From Flavobacteriia bacterium (GTDB lineage: Bacteria > Bacteroidota > Bacteroidia > Flavobacteriales_D > Crocinitomicaceae): a DNA stretch of 64,000 nucleotides. The stretch's first letter is position 1. Each line of letters starts with the position of its first letter. A program made the position numbers and the translations under genes. Under the pieces are notes generated by a model. It saw nothing but the letters and a program-made list of their open reading frames with translations, was not told the DNA's origin and made no database searches. This document shows, in pieces, positions 1 to 8,580 of the stretch. The stretch is taken from assembly GCA_947463445.1 (NCBI GenBank), contig CANHRS010000001.1, positions 48,062 through 112,061 on the forward strand, in the 5' to 3' direction.

Positions 1-2978
1 TTAGCAACTAATTTTCCAGCTTGAATTTTTTGCACACAAAAAGAACATTTTTCCATTACACCACGAGTACGAACAGTTACGTCAGGATTTAACACCATAC
101 GACCTAGATCGTCTTGTGCAGGATTTACTTGTGTGAATTTTTTATACGAAGGATAATTAAACCAGTTGAAACGTCTTACTTTGTAAGGACAATTGTTTGC
201 ACAATATCTAGTTCCAATACATCTATTGTAAGCCATCTGATTTAAACCTTCATTACTATGGTTAGTAGCAGCAACTGGACAAACTGTTTCACACGATGCA
301 TGATTACAGTGTTGACACATCATTGGCATATGAACAACTTTAGGATTTTGAGCAGCTATTTCCGCTTTACCATAATCAAAAGTTTCTTTATTTTCTCTTG
401 TACCTACTGTAGCTTCTTCATCCGATGCATAGTAACGGTCAATACGTAACCAATGCATTTCACGACCTCTACGTACTTCATCTTTACCAACAACAGGAAC
501 GTTGTTTTCAGATTGACATGCAACCAAACAAGATCCACATCCGATACAAGAGGAAAGATCGATAGTCATTCCCCATCTGTGGCCAATTTTCTCCACTGGA
601 TGTGCTTCCCATAAGTCAAACTTACTGATATGCTCTGGACCATGATGCGTTTCCAACATATGAGGAGGATTGTACGCTTCTTTATCTTTAGAAGTATAAA
701 TATCTAATGTCGTTTCACGAACAATAGAATGACGACCCATTACTGTATGGTGAATCTGAGTTGCAGCGATTGGATAGATTCCATCCACTTTTGTTACAGT
801 CCCATTTGCAGCATAGGATAATGTACCGTGTTCAAAAGAGGTAAAAACGAAAGCGTTTTTACCAATCGGTAAGCGTTTACCATTTTCGTCAGTTGCGTGA
901 CCACCGTATTCTTTTGTTTGAAATGCAGCGTTACCGATATTTTCATCGTTAGCACCTCTTCCATATCCTAATGCAACACCAACAGTACCTGGAGCTTGAC
1001 CAGGAGAAGGGTATACAGGTAATCTTAATTCTCTATTTCCAACTTTAACAGATGCTAAATTCAATCCATTTTCTTGATCAAAAGTAGTAGCGTATGTAGT
1101 ACCCATTTCAGTAGGGTTCATTGTAATATAGTTATCCCAAGTTACTTTAGAGATAGGATCTGGTAACTCTTGCAACCATGGATTGTTAGCCTGTGCACCA
1201 ATACCAATACCCGCTTTTATGTAAAGAACAACTTCTAAAGCAGAACCCTTAGGAAGTTTTCCAGCAACTTTATTCAAGGCACCTTCGTTAAAAAGAGCAG
1301 GAGTATTTTCTACAGCAACCTCAATACAACTGTCGTGAATTGCTTTATTCCAAAAAGTTTCGAAATCAGCATATTTTGAAGTTGCTTTAATATTATCTGC
1401 AGACCATGTTGTTTTGATTAAATCATACACCACTGAAGAATCCTTTCCAGAACGTTTAACAGCACCAGCCCAAACTAAGAAAGATTCTTGTGCAGCTGAA
1501 GTTTCAAATAATGGACGGATTGTAGGTTGTGCGATTGCATAATGACTTTTCTTTGGATTAAAATCATTCCAAGCTTCTAATGCATGGTGATCCGGACAAA
1601 CGTATTTACATTTAGTCGCTGTTTCATCCGCATAACCTGCTAATGAAATTGTTAAATCAACTTTAGTCAAAGCTTTTCCAAAAGCTTCTCCATTTGCTAA
1701 TGTATACACAGGGTTCACACCATAGAAAATCACCGCAGCTGGAGCATTACCAGCAATTGTGTTTGATACAAATGTATTCAAAAACTCATCGTTGGAGGCA
1801 AATAAATTAACAGTATTAGATGTGTTAATTGTTTTGCCATAATTTCCCAATACTGAATTAAGCTTGTTAACCAGTATTTGAACAGCAGTATTATTAGAAC
1901 CAGCAACAACAATAGATTCACCTTTTGATTTTCTTAAAGATTCAAAAGCCAAATCAGCTATCTCTTGTGCTTGTTTTGAAAGCGTGGTTGCTGCAGCAGT
2001 TTTAACACCAAATTTATTTAATAAATATGCAAGTACATTTGCTTCTTCAGAAGGTTTAACCATCCCTCTGTAATCAGCATTAGTACCTGTTATAGAAAGT
2101 ATAGACTCAAATTGGAAATGTTTAGACATCCATTCACCGTCAGGGTTTCTTCTAGTACTCCATTGGGATGTATATTCAGTTGCTAATAACCAAGTAGATA
2201 AGAAATCAGCACCTACAGATACAATCGTTTTAGCCTTAGAGAAATCATATTCTGGAATAAAATCAGCACCAAAAGATTCTTTATTTGCATTTCTAATACC
2301 AGCATAAGATACAGCATCGTATTGAATGTGCTCAAAATTACTAGCAGTTTCCTCACCTCCATTTACAAATGCTTTCAATTGTGCAATAGCAGCGTTTGTA
2401 GATGGAGAAATAATTGTATTAGAAACTAAAACAACCTTTCCTTTTTTGCCTTTGATATCCTTTAATTTCGCTTTAATCTCAGCATCAACTGTAGACCAAG
2501 AAGCAGCGCTATTCCCTTTTCTTGCTCCAGCTAAACGTGCTGAATCATACAAAGGAAGAACAGATGCAATAATTTGAGGATTTGCAGCACCTTTTGATAT
2601 ACCGAAATCTTTATTTCCTTTAATGTAAATAGGGCGACCTTCTCTCGTTTTCACCAAGATTGAAGCATACGATGTTCCATCGTAATACGTAGACGCATAC
2701 CAAGTTGGCATACCTGGAGTAACGTTTTCTGGTTTAACTACATAAGGTATTGCTTTTGTCACTGGTGATTCACACGCAGCAACAGTAGCAGCAGCAACAC
2801 TAAAACCTAAAAATTTCAAGAAATCTCTACGGGCAGTAGAAGTTTCTTTTAGATTTTCGTCTGCTAAAAATTCATCCACTGACATGGATTGAGGAAACTC
2901 TTGGTCTCTACCTTCCACGAAACTAGGAGTTTCGTTTAATTCTTCAAGACCTTTCCAATATTTTCTATTCGTACTCAT
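1..2978 (-). CDS. actB: Alternative complex III subunit B, TAT-type molybdopterin-oxidoreductase-like Fe-S protein (C-terminus beyond window)
   Basis: About 992 codons are visible and the gene runs off the left edge. The N-terminus, starting at the ATG at 2978, carries a short cytoplasmic lead and a twin-arginine stretch (TSTARRDFLKF, Arg at 50-51) followed by a hydrophobic run ending in a cysteine near 69, as in the TAT-variant-translocated molybdopterin oxidoreductases of Bacteroidota. A long MopB-like domain follows. The C-terminal part has ferredoxin cysteine clusters: CIGCGSCLVAC near 810, CQHCNHASCETVCP near 890, CIGTRYCANNCP near 925 and CSFC near 978. In the family this subunit lacks the molybdenum cofactor and passes electrons through Fe-S clusters to the ActA hemes. 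It lies 25 nt downstream of actA, so the two are co-transcribed; actC and later subunits should lie beyond the window. The function is secure; the exact cofactor content is family knowledge. Confidence 0.93.
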   Translation of the reverse strand, partial: MSTNRKYWKGLEELNETPSFVEGRDQEFPQSMSVDEFLADENLKETSTARRDFLKFLGFSVAAATVAACESPVTKAIPYVVKPENVTPGMPTWYASTYYDGTSYASILVKTREGRPIYIKGNKDFGISKGAANPQIIASVLPLYDSARLAGARKGNSAASWSTVDAEIKAKLKDIKGKKGKVVLVSNTIISPSTNAAIAQLKAFVNGGEETASNFEHIQYDAVSYAGIRNANKESFGADFIPEYDFSKAKTIVSVGADFLSTWLLATEYTSQWSTRRNPDGEWMSKHFQFESILSITGTNADYRGMVKPSEEANVLAYLLNKFGVKTAAATTLSKQAQEIADLAFESLRKSKGESIVVAGSNNTAVQILVNKLNSVLGNYGKTINTSNTVNLFASNDEFLNTFVSNTIAGNAPAAVIFYGVNPVYTLANGEAFGKALTKVDLTISLAGYADETATKCKYVCPDHHALEAWNDFNPKKSHYAIAQPTIRPLFETSAAQESFLVWAGAVKRSGKDSSVVYDLIKTTWSADNIKATSKYADFETFWNKAIHDSCIEVAVENTPALFNEGALNKVAGKLPKGSALEVVLYIKAGIGIGAQANNPWLQELPDPISKVTWDNYITMNPTEMGTTYATTFDQENGLNLASVKVGNRELRLPVYPSPGQAPGTVGVALGYGRGANDENIGNAAFQTKEYGGHATDENGKRLPIGKNAFVFTSFEHGTLSYAANGTVTKVDGIYPIAATQIHHTVMGRHSIVRETTLDIYTSKDKEAYNPPHMLETHHGPEHISKFDLWEAHPVEKIGHRWGMTIDLSSCIGCGSCLVACQSENNVPVVGKDEVRRGREMHWLRIDRYYASDEEATVGTRENKETFDYGKAEIAAQNPKVVHMPMMCQHCNHASCETVCPVAATNHSNEGLNQMAYNRCIGTRYCANNCPYKVRRFNWFNYPSYKKFTQVNPAQDDLGRMVLNPDVTVRTRGVMEKCSFCVQKIQAGKLVA

Positions 2979-3003
2979 ATGCTTTTAGCCTAGTCGTTTA
3001 ATA

Positions 3004-4368
3004 TTAATAGTGACATTTTGCGCATTCCCATCCTCCAAGTTCTTTAACGGTAACTTTACCATCATCTAAGTACTTGTTGTAAAGAGATTTGTCGTTATTC
3101 AATAGACGTCTATGAATTTCATCATAGTATCCATCTTTTTTACCATCTAATGGCCCTTCTTGAATTGCTTTTTCACCGTGACATTCGATACACCATCCCA
3201 TCGTTAATGTTGGACGAGTCAACGGAATATTTCCTTCAATTTTATTTAATTCACCAACAGGAACTACACGAGCAGTTTCTTTTTGTTTTGTCATATCACC
3301 ATGACACTGCTTACAGTCTACGCCACCAACAACAACGTGTTGTGAGTGATTAAAATAAACGTGATCTGGAAGAACGTGTACTTTATTCCATTTGATAGGT
3401 TTAGTGTGACCAGTATATGACCCAGCACCTTCCGTACTCCAACCAGCTGCTTCGTAAATAGCTTTGATTTTTTCTTGTTGTTCTGGAGTTCTACCATTAA
3501 CTTGTTTGTGACAATTCATACAAACATTGACAGTCGGTAAACTAGCAGATTTAGATTTTGTTACAGAATTATGACAGTATTTACAATCGATGCCATTTAC
3601 GCCTGCATGTATATCATGCGGAAATTCAATTGGCTGTGATGGTTGGTAATCTTCTACAACACCTATATCGCCCAAACTTAGAACTAGAGAAACAATTAAA
3701 GAGAAAACCAACACTAAAGAAGTTATACCTACATAAATTTTATTTTTCCAAGCCCAAGCTTTAAACTCTTGCATGTAACTTTGTTCGTCTGCATCATTCG
3801 CTTCATTTAAAGCAGCTTTCAGCTGACGACGAACACCACTCACAGCACCTATAATTACAGCAAAAATTACACCTAAAAGAATCCACACCCAAGAAAAAGA
3901 ACCCTCTTCCGTTTCTTCAGACATATTAGATTCTCCCATAGCACCTCCACTACCATCAGCTGCTCCCCCTGCAGCTCCACCTGCCGCTGGGTCTGGTGTA
4001 GAATCTACATAATCAAAAATCGCATCGATTTCTTCTTTTTTCAATTCAGGAAATGCTTGCATCGCACTAGCAGCCCAAGTAGAAACTGTTTGTGCGTAAG
4101 GATCGGAAGCTGCTGCTGCTTGCCAGTTATTTACCCATTGGTAAATTGAACCTTCTTTCGCTCCTCCATCAGCCCATTTTTTACGAACTTGGAATAATTT
4201 TGGCCCAGTCCCATTCTTATGTGGTTGGTGACAGGTAGCACATTTAGCCTTAAAAAGACCTTCTCCTTGTGCATTAGCATTAAATGAACCTGCAAAAAGC
4301 AACATAGATAACGTTGCTAAAGCCCATTTGTTAACTGATTTAAACACTTGATTTATAAATATTTTCAT
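3004..4368 (-). CDS. actA: Alternative complex III subunit A, multiheme cytochrome c with six CxxCH motifs
   Basis: About 454 residues. I start it at the ATG at 4368 because it gives a clean signal peptide (MKIFINQVFKS, hydrophobic core, cleavage near ANAQG); an in-frame start at 4431 would only add an unlikely leader. Six heme motifs are visible: CATCH near 43, CKYCH near 261, CMNCH near 282, CKQCH near 351, CIECH near 392 and CAKCH close to the C-terminus. The first belongs to a class I-type monoheme domain (about 40-122, possible Met ligand in SAMQAF). It is followed by a Gly/Ala-rich acidic linker, a membrane segment (about 157-178), a second one (about 210-231) and the pentaheme ActA domain. 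The role is electron transfer from ACIII toward oxidase, on the periplasmic face. First gene of the operon, 25 nt before actB. Confidence 0.93.
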   Translation of the reverse strand: MKIFINQVFKSVNKWALATLSMLLFAGSFNANAQGEGLFKAKCATCHQPHKNGTGPKLFQVRKKWADGGAKEGSIYQWVNNWQAAAASDPYAQTVSTWAASAMQAFPELKKEEIDAIFDYVDSTPDPAAGGAAGGAADGSGGAMGESNMSEETEEGSFSWVWILLGVIFAVIIGAVSGVRRQLKAALNEANDADEQSYMQEFKAWAWKNKIYVGITSLVLVFSLIVSLVLSLGDIGVVEDYQPSQPIEFPHDIHAGVNGIDCKYCHNSVTKSKSASLPTVNVCMNCHKQVNGRTPEQQEKIKAIYEAAGWSTEGAGSYTGHTKPIKWNKVHVLPDHVYFNHSQHVVVGGVDCKQCHGDMTKQKETARVVPVGELNKIEGNIPLTRPTLTMGWCIECHGEKAIQEGPLDGKKDGYYDEIHRRLLNNDKSLYNKYLDDGKVTVKELGGWECAKCHY

Positions 4369-4438
4369 AAATAAATTTTTTGTCGTGTGAGAAAATACAC
4401 CATTTGACATCAGCAAAATTAAAATAATCACAGTGATT

Positions 4439-4459
4439 TATGACAATTCTATGACAATT
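4439..4459. promoter_or_regulatory. Paired direct repeat TATGACAATT, candidate operator upstream of actA
   Basis: The ten-base word TATGACAATT occurs at 4439-4448 and again at 4450-4459, so the copies are 11 nt apart, one helical turn. They lie about 71 nt upstream of the actA start, between actA and the divergent SPOR gene. A regulator that binds one face of the helix is a possible reading; none is identified. Confidence 0.3.
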
Positions 4460-4570
4460 TTACTTGTAGATGTTTTAATTTAAAATGATTCTAAATAAGG
4501 ATGTGAAAAATTAAAATGAATTAACAATTTTATGGTGACAACTCGATAGAGTAAAATTCCTATTTAAGTA

Positions 4571-4578
4571 TATCTTTG
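4571..4578 (+). promoter_or_regulatory. -7 box (TATCTTTG) of the SPOR-protein gene
   Basis: TATCTTTG matches the Bacteroidota -7 consensus TAnnTTTG and ends 5 nt before the ATG at 4584, which implies a leaderless or almost leaderless transcript. No clear -33 TTTG is visible at the usual distance. Confidence 0.5.
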
Positions 4579-4583
4579 CAAGC

Positions 4584-5024
4584 ATGAAAACACAATTATT
4601 TATACTTTTTATCTTATTGTCTGCCATTGGATTTAGTCAGAATACTAAGGAAAATTCAGGAGTAGTAATTATTAAAGACAAAAAAATTGATGATTTAATT
4701 AAAAATAAAAGTAACATACGACGCGTTTCTACAGCAGGATATCGGGTGCAAATTTATTTTAGTACAGATAAGGATAAAGTGCAAGAATTGCGCATGAAAT
4801 TCATCAAACAATACCCTAAGATGGAAACATATATAACTTTTGATGCTCCAAATTACATTTTAAGGGTAGGTGATTTCTCGGAAAAAAACGATGCTGAACG
4901 ATTTAAAAAGGAAATATTTCGTGAATATCCTGAAAACTTCATTATTAAAACAGCAATCAATGTTCCAAATGATGATGAAGACAATTGGGACTCTAAAGAT
5001 AAGAGTGACGAAGTGACGAAGTGA
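4584..5024 (+). CDS. Exported SPOR-domain-like protein
   Basis: 146 residues. An N-terminal signal peptide (MKTQLFILFILLSAIGFSQ) is followed by a charged linker and a domain at about 52-125 with the pattern YRVQIYFS ... NYILRVGDFSEKNDAERFKKEI, typical of SPOR (sporulation-related, peptidoglycan-binding) domains in Bacteroidota. It would act in the periplasm, binding cell-wall glycan. It is divergent from actA, with a -7 box directly in front of the ATG. The last codons and the stop lie inside a GTGACGAA tandem repeat, so the C-terminus (DKSDEVTK) is probably not conserved. Confidence 0.75.
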   Translation: MKTQLFILFILLSAIGFSQNTKENSGVVIIKDKKIDDLIKNKSNIRRVSTAGYRVQIYFSTDKDKVQELRMKFIKQYPKMETYITFDAPNYILRVGDFSEKNDAERFKKEIFREYPENFIIKTAINVPNDDEDNWDSKDKSDEVTK

Positions 5025-5034
5025 CGAAGTGACG
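5005..5034. repeat. Tandem 8-bp repeat GTGACGAA, 3.75 copies, spanning a stop codon
   Basis: Three full copies (5005-5012, 5013-5020, 5021-5028) and a partial copy to 5034. The TGA stop of the SPOR gene (5022-5024) lies inside the third copy. The same word is seen again at the end of the O-antigen ligase gene near 12403-12410. Confidence 0.85.
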
Positions 5035-5050
5035 CTTTTATTATAGTTTT

Positions 5051-5110
5051 TAGATTAACAGATTGCAGATTGGTAGATTGCAGATTACAAATTGACAGAT
5101 TTTCAGATTG
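5051..5110. repeat. Low-complexity run of AGATT/CAGATTG words between convergent genes
   Basis: The words AGATT and GCAGATT recur in an irregular chain through the gap between the SPOR gene and the convergent flavoprotein gene, reaching into the last codons of the latter. It looks like replication slippage or a degenerate minisatellite rather than coding or a terminator. Confidence 0.6.
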
Positions 5111-6257
5111 GTCGTGTGGCTACGAAGCCCGTTGAAAAACATGCTTGGAGAAGATATCCACCGGTGGGTGCGTCCCAGTCAATCATTTCACCAACAATAC
5201 TAATTTTTGGATAGTTGATTAAACGTAAGTTTTCATCCAATTCATTCCAAGAAACTCCACCACAACACGAAATTGCTTCTTCAATAGGCCTGAACGAAAT
5301 TGGTTGAATGAAAAAAGACTTTATTAATTTTGCTATATAATGTGTTGATGTATAGTTATCCTTTGTTAAGTAAGTTTTAAACCAAAAAATTATTGGATTG
5401 GGAATTTTCAATTTGTTTAATCCTTCCGAAATATTTTTTGCATTGCTTAAAACTTCAACAATTTCATTTTCGAAAAAATCGGGTTTGAAATCAATCAAAA
5501 TTGGTAAAGAAATATTTGAGCGAATTGAAGGATTGAGATAATAAATAGGTGCTCCTTCTACTCCGTAATTGGTCAAAACAACCTCTCCTTTTCGCCTTGC
5601 ATTGTGATGAGAGACAATTACATTTTTAAAAACTTCTCCTTGAAATTTTTGTAAAAATTCAGTTGGTAATAAACAGTTAATTCCTGCATTAGAAGCCTGG
5701 AATGGAACAATTTCAATTTTTTTAGATTTAAATAACGAAACCCAAGCAGTATCTGATCCTGTTTTTGGCCAAGAGGCAGCACCTAGTCCTAAAACAAGGT
5801 GATCGAATCGGTGTTTTTCAAAAACTGTATTTGTTTTTATAACAACTTCATCCGAAGAAAAGTCTTGGAGTGTTGCGTTGAAGAAAAACTTTACACCTTG
5901 ACTTTTTAAAAAATTCAACCAAGTTTTCAAGACAAAAGCCGGTTTGACTTCTTTCACAGGAAAAATTTTACCAGAGGAACCTACATAGGTTTCAATTCCT
6001 AATTCTTTGAACCAAGCAATTAAGTCAACGTTCGTAAACTGACGAACAATAGCTGCAATTTGGGAATGAGAATAATAAGAACTAAAGTCATCCAATGAGC
6101 CTTCATGCGTTAGATTAAAACCACCATCCCCTGCAACAAGAAACTTACGACCAGCGGTTTTCATTTTCTCAAAAACAAGTACTTCATAACCATTTTTGAT
6201 TGCATGTGTAGCAGCCATGAGTGAAGCAGGTCCAGCACCGATGATAATAGTTTTCAT
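5103..6257 (-). CDS. FAD/NAD(P)-dependent oxidoreductase, HI0933/YhiN-like (PP_4765-type) flavoprotein
   Basis: 384 residues. The N-terminus has a dinucleotide-binding glycine motif (IIGAGPASLMAATHA, 5-19) and then AGRKFLVAGDGGFNLTHEG (about 35-53), the signature of the HI0933-like flavoproteins; the GPAS variant and overall length fit the PP_4765 subgroup (TIGR03862) best. Near the C-terminus, WDAPTGGYLLQACFSTG forms the second FAD contact region. Substrate and physiological role are unknown for the family. It is downstream of purT on the same strand but separated from it by a terminator-like hairpin, so probably expressed on its own. The 3' end runs into AGATT-word repeats. Confidence 0.85.
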   Translation of the reverse strand: MKTIIIGAGPASLMAATHAIKNGYEVLVFEKMKTAGRKFLVAGDGGFNLTHEGSLDDFSSYYSHSQIAAIVRQFTNVDLIAWFKELGIETYVGSSGKIFPVKEVKPAFVLKTWLNFLKSQGVKFFFNATLQDFSSDEVVIKTNTVFEKHRFDHLVLGLGAASWPKTGSDTAWVSLFKSKKIEIVPFQASNAGINCLLPTEFLQKFQGEVFKNVIVSHHNARRKGEVVLTNYGVEGAPIYYLNPSIRSNISLPILIDFKPDFFENEIVEVLSNAKNISEGLNKLKIPNPIIFWFKTYLTKDNYTSTHYIAKLIKSFFIQPISFRPIEEAISCCGGVSWNELDENLRLINYPKISIVGEMIDWDAPTGGYLLQACFSTGFVATRPI

Positions 6258-6261
6258 ATAG

Positions 6262-6305
6262 AAAAATTAAATAAAAATTCCGCAGGATTATAAATCACTG
6301 CGGAA
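6262..6305 (-). terminator. Terminator after purT
   Basis: Arms TGCGGAA (6299-6305) and TTCCGCA (6278-6284 on the plus strand) form a 7-bp stem. Read on the minus strand it is followed by a T-rich stretch (6262-6277). It lies 39 nt past the purT stop and just before the flavoprotein start. Confidence 0.65.
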
Positions 6306-6344
6306 CATTTTATTAATGTGTAGAATTAATATACTTTATATATT

Positions 6345-7505
6345 TTATTTCACTGATATTTGAGCAGCCATTGCTTGTGCTTTTTCCACGAGCTCTGTGA
6401 CATCTTGATTTCCGTAAGTTAAAGTAACCGCCATTCTTCGGTAAGGACGGGTAGATGGTTTACCAAAGAGACGCAAATCACTATTTGAGAAAATAGCCGC
6501 TTGGTCTAATCCTATAAAAACTGGTTCGTTTTCTGAAGTTTCAGTCGCTAAAACAACTGCACTTGCACCATTTCTATGCAAATCGATTTGAGGAATTGGA
6601 ATATTTAATATTGAACGTGCGTGTAATTCAAATTCATTGTAGGATTGTGTACCTGCTAGTGTAACCATACCAGTATCATGAGGTCTTGGAGAAAGTTCTG
6701 AAAAATAAGCACCTTCTTTTGTAATAAAGAATTCAACTCCCCAAAGACCAGCGCCACCTAAAGCTTTCGTAACATCTGCAGCCATTTGTTGTGCCTCTTT
6801 TAAATGTTCTTCATTCATTGGCATTGGTTGCCAACTTTCTTGGTAGTCTCCTCGTTCTTGTCTATGACCTATTGGTGGACAAAATAATGTTGGTCCATCT
6901 TTTTGAGTTACTGTTAACAAAGTAATTTCGTAGTCAAAATCTATGAAACCTTCCACTATTACTTCTTTCAAATCTCCTCTTGAACCTTCTAAAGCGTAGT
7001 CCCATGCTTTTTGCCAATCTGCTTCCGTTTTAATTACGGATTGTCCTTTACCAGAACTTGACATTAATGGTTTTACAACACATGGCATTCCGGTAAATTT
7101 TACTGCTTCTACTAACTCATTATAGGAAGTAGCATATTTATATTTCGCAGTTCGAACTCCTACTTCAATAGCGGCAAGGTCTCGAATCGCTTTACGGTTC
7201 ATCGTAAAATTCGCTGCTTTGGCACTTGGCACTACTTGTATTCCTTGTTTTTCATAATCATAGAAACGTTCTGTACGAATCGCTTCAATTTCAGGTACTA
7301 TAAGATCTGGTTTGTGTTTTGCAACAATTTGATCCAACTGATCCCCATTTAACATATCTATCACTTCAAAATCGTGCGCAACTTGCATCGCTGGTGCATT
7401 TTCATAACTATCTACTGCTATTACATATTGTCCAAGACGTTGTGCAGCGATGGTAAATTCTTTTCCTAATTCACCAGAACCTAGTAGTAAAATTTTTTTT
7501 CTCAT
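6345..7505 (-). CDS. purT: Formate-dependent phosphoribosylglycinamide formyltransferase 2
   Basis: 386 residues, the usual length. PurT makes formyl-GAR from GAR, formate and ATP in purine synthesis. The N-terminal pre-ATP-grasp domain has [14 protein letters not shown] (4-17) and [14 protein letters not shown]; the ATP-grasp domain has [16 protein letters not shown] and the metal-binding [24 protein letters not shown] (given here in two parts: [10 protein letters not shown] and [14 protein letters not shown]). It is divergent from prs, whose product PRPP starts the same pathway. A -7 box lies 4 nt before the ATG, suggesting a leaderless message. Confidence 0.96.
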   Translation of the reverse strand: MRKKILLLGSGELGKEFTIAAQRLGQYVIAVDSYENAPAMQVAHDFEVIDMLNGDQLDQIVAKHKPDLIVPEIEAIRTERFYDYEKQGIQVVPSAKAANFTMNRKAIRDLAAIEVGVRTAKYKYATSYNELVEAVKFTGMPCVVKPLMSSSGKGQSVIKTEADWQKAWDYALEGSRGDLKEVIVEGFIDFDYEITLLTVTQKDGPTLFCPPIGHRQERGDYQESWQPMPMNEEHLKEAQQMAADVTKALGGAGLWGVEFFITKEGAYFSELSPRPHDTGMVTLAGTQSYNEFELHARSILNIPIPQIDLHRNGASAVVLATETSENEPVFIGLDQAAIFSNSDLRLFGKPSTRPYRRMAVTLTYGNQDVTELVEKAQAMAAQISVK

Positions 7506-7509
7506 AAAA

Positions 7510-7517
7510 CAAAGGTA
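7510..7517 (-). promoter_or_regulatory. -7 box (TACCTTTG) of purT
   Basis: The minus strand reads TACCTTTG, matching TAnnTTTG, and ends 4 nt before the purT ATG. This implies an almost leaderless transcript. Confidence 0.5.
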
Positions 7518-7589
7518 ATAAATAAGAAAAAATAGCGCAAAAAATTATTTCTTCTTACAAGCAAACTCATAACCAAAGTAAAAAAAGAC

Positions 7590-7597
7590 TACTTTTG
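7590..7597 (+). promoter_or_regulatory. -7 box (TACTTTTG) of prs, which decides the start codon
   Basis: TACTTTTG matches TAnnTTTG. A TTG codon in frame with prs at 7595 would fall inside this box, so the ATG at 7619 is the real start. Confidence 0.5.
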
Positions 7598-7618
7598 TTG
7601 TTTTCAAAACAAGAATTT

Positions 7619-8557
7619 ATGTCGATTGGTGTTAAAATATTTGCTGGAAGAGCCTCGAAAGATTTAGCAGGAAGAATTGCAGCTTCCTATGGTACTACTT
7701 TAGGTGATGTTAAAGTATTAGATTTCAGCGATGGGGAATTTCAACCATCTTTTGAAGAAACTGTTCGTGGACAAGATGTATTTATTGTACAATCTACTAT
7801 GCCGCCAAGCGACAATTTATTTGAATTATTATTATTAATTGATGCTGCAAAAAGAGCATCTGCTAGAAAGATTATAGCTGTTATTCCTTATTTTGGATTA
7901 GCAAGACAAGATAGAAAAGATAAACCACGTGTTGCAATTGGTGCTAAATTGGTTGCGAATATGTTAATGGCTGCTGGTGTAGACCGTGTAATAACGATGG
8001 ATTTACATGCGGAGCAAATTCAAGGATTTTTCGAAGTTCCTGTAGATCATTTATATGCATCTACTATATTCTACAAAGAGTTACATGAGTTAAACAAAAC
8101 TGGAAACTTAATCATGGCTGCACCAGATGCTGGAGGAGCTAAGCGCGCAAATTCATATGCTAAAGTTTTAAATATCGGTTTAGCATTATGTCACAAAAAT
8201 CGTAAAAAAGCGAATGAGATTGCGGAGATGACCGTTATTGGAGATGTTGCAGGTAAAGATGTAATCCTAGTTGATGACATGTGTGATACCGCTGGGACAT
8301 TGACAACTGCGGCTGATTTATTTATAGAGAAAGGTGCAAAAAGTGTTCGTGCATTTTGTACACATGCCATCTTATCGGGTCCAGCTTATGAGCGTATTGA
8401 AAATTCAAAAATTACAGAATTAATCGTTACGGATACCATTCCATTAAAGAGACATTCTGACAAAATAAGAGTATTGCCAGTTGACGAGTTGTTTGCAGAT
8501 GTTATTAAAAGTTTGATAACAAACAAGTCAATTAGTGATTTATTTGTAATTTCGTAA
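7619..8557 (+). CDS. prs: Ribose-phosphate pyrophosphokinase (PRPP synthetase)
   Basis: 312 residues from the ATG at 7619, close to the usual 310-320; an upstream TTG at 7595 is rejected because it overlaps the -7 box. The enzyme makes PRPP from ribose 5-phosphate and ATP for purine, pyrimidine, His, Trp and NAD synthesis. Visible signatures: DLHAEQIQGFF near 129-139 (divalent cation/PRPP-synthase signature), GLARQDRK near 90-97 and the PRPP loop DDMCDTAGT near 220. It is followed after 23 nt by rplY, a common pairing in bacteria, and is divergent from purT. Confidence 0.97.
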   Translation: MSIGVKIFAGRASKDLAGRIAASYGTTLGDVKVLDFSDGEFQPSFEETVRGQDVFIVQSTMPPSDNLFELLLLIDAAKRASARKIIAVIPYFGLARQDRKDKPRVAIGAKLVANMLMAAGVDRVITMDLHAEQIQGFFEVPVDHLYASTIFYKELHELNKTGNLIMAAPDAGGAKRANSYAKVLNIGLALCHKNRKKANEIAEMTVIGDVAGKDVILVDDMCDTAGTLTTAADLFIEKGAKSVRAFCTHAILSGPAYERIENSKITELIVTDTIPLKRHSDKIRVLPVDELFADVIKSLITNKSISDLFVIS

Positions 8558-8580
8558 TCTAATAATCAAAAATAAAACAA

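Noticed and set aside
7595..7618. Upstream TTG start for prs, adding eight residues
   Set aside because: The codon overlaps the -7 box TACTTTTG, so it would not be in the transcript.
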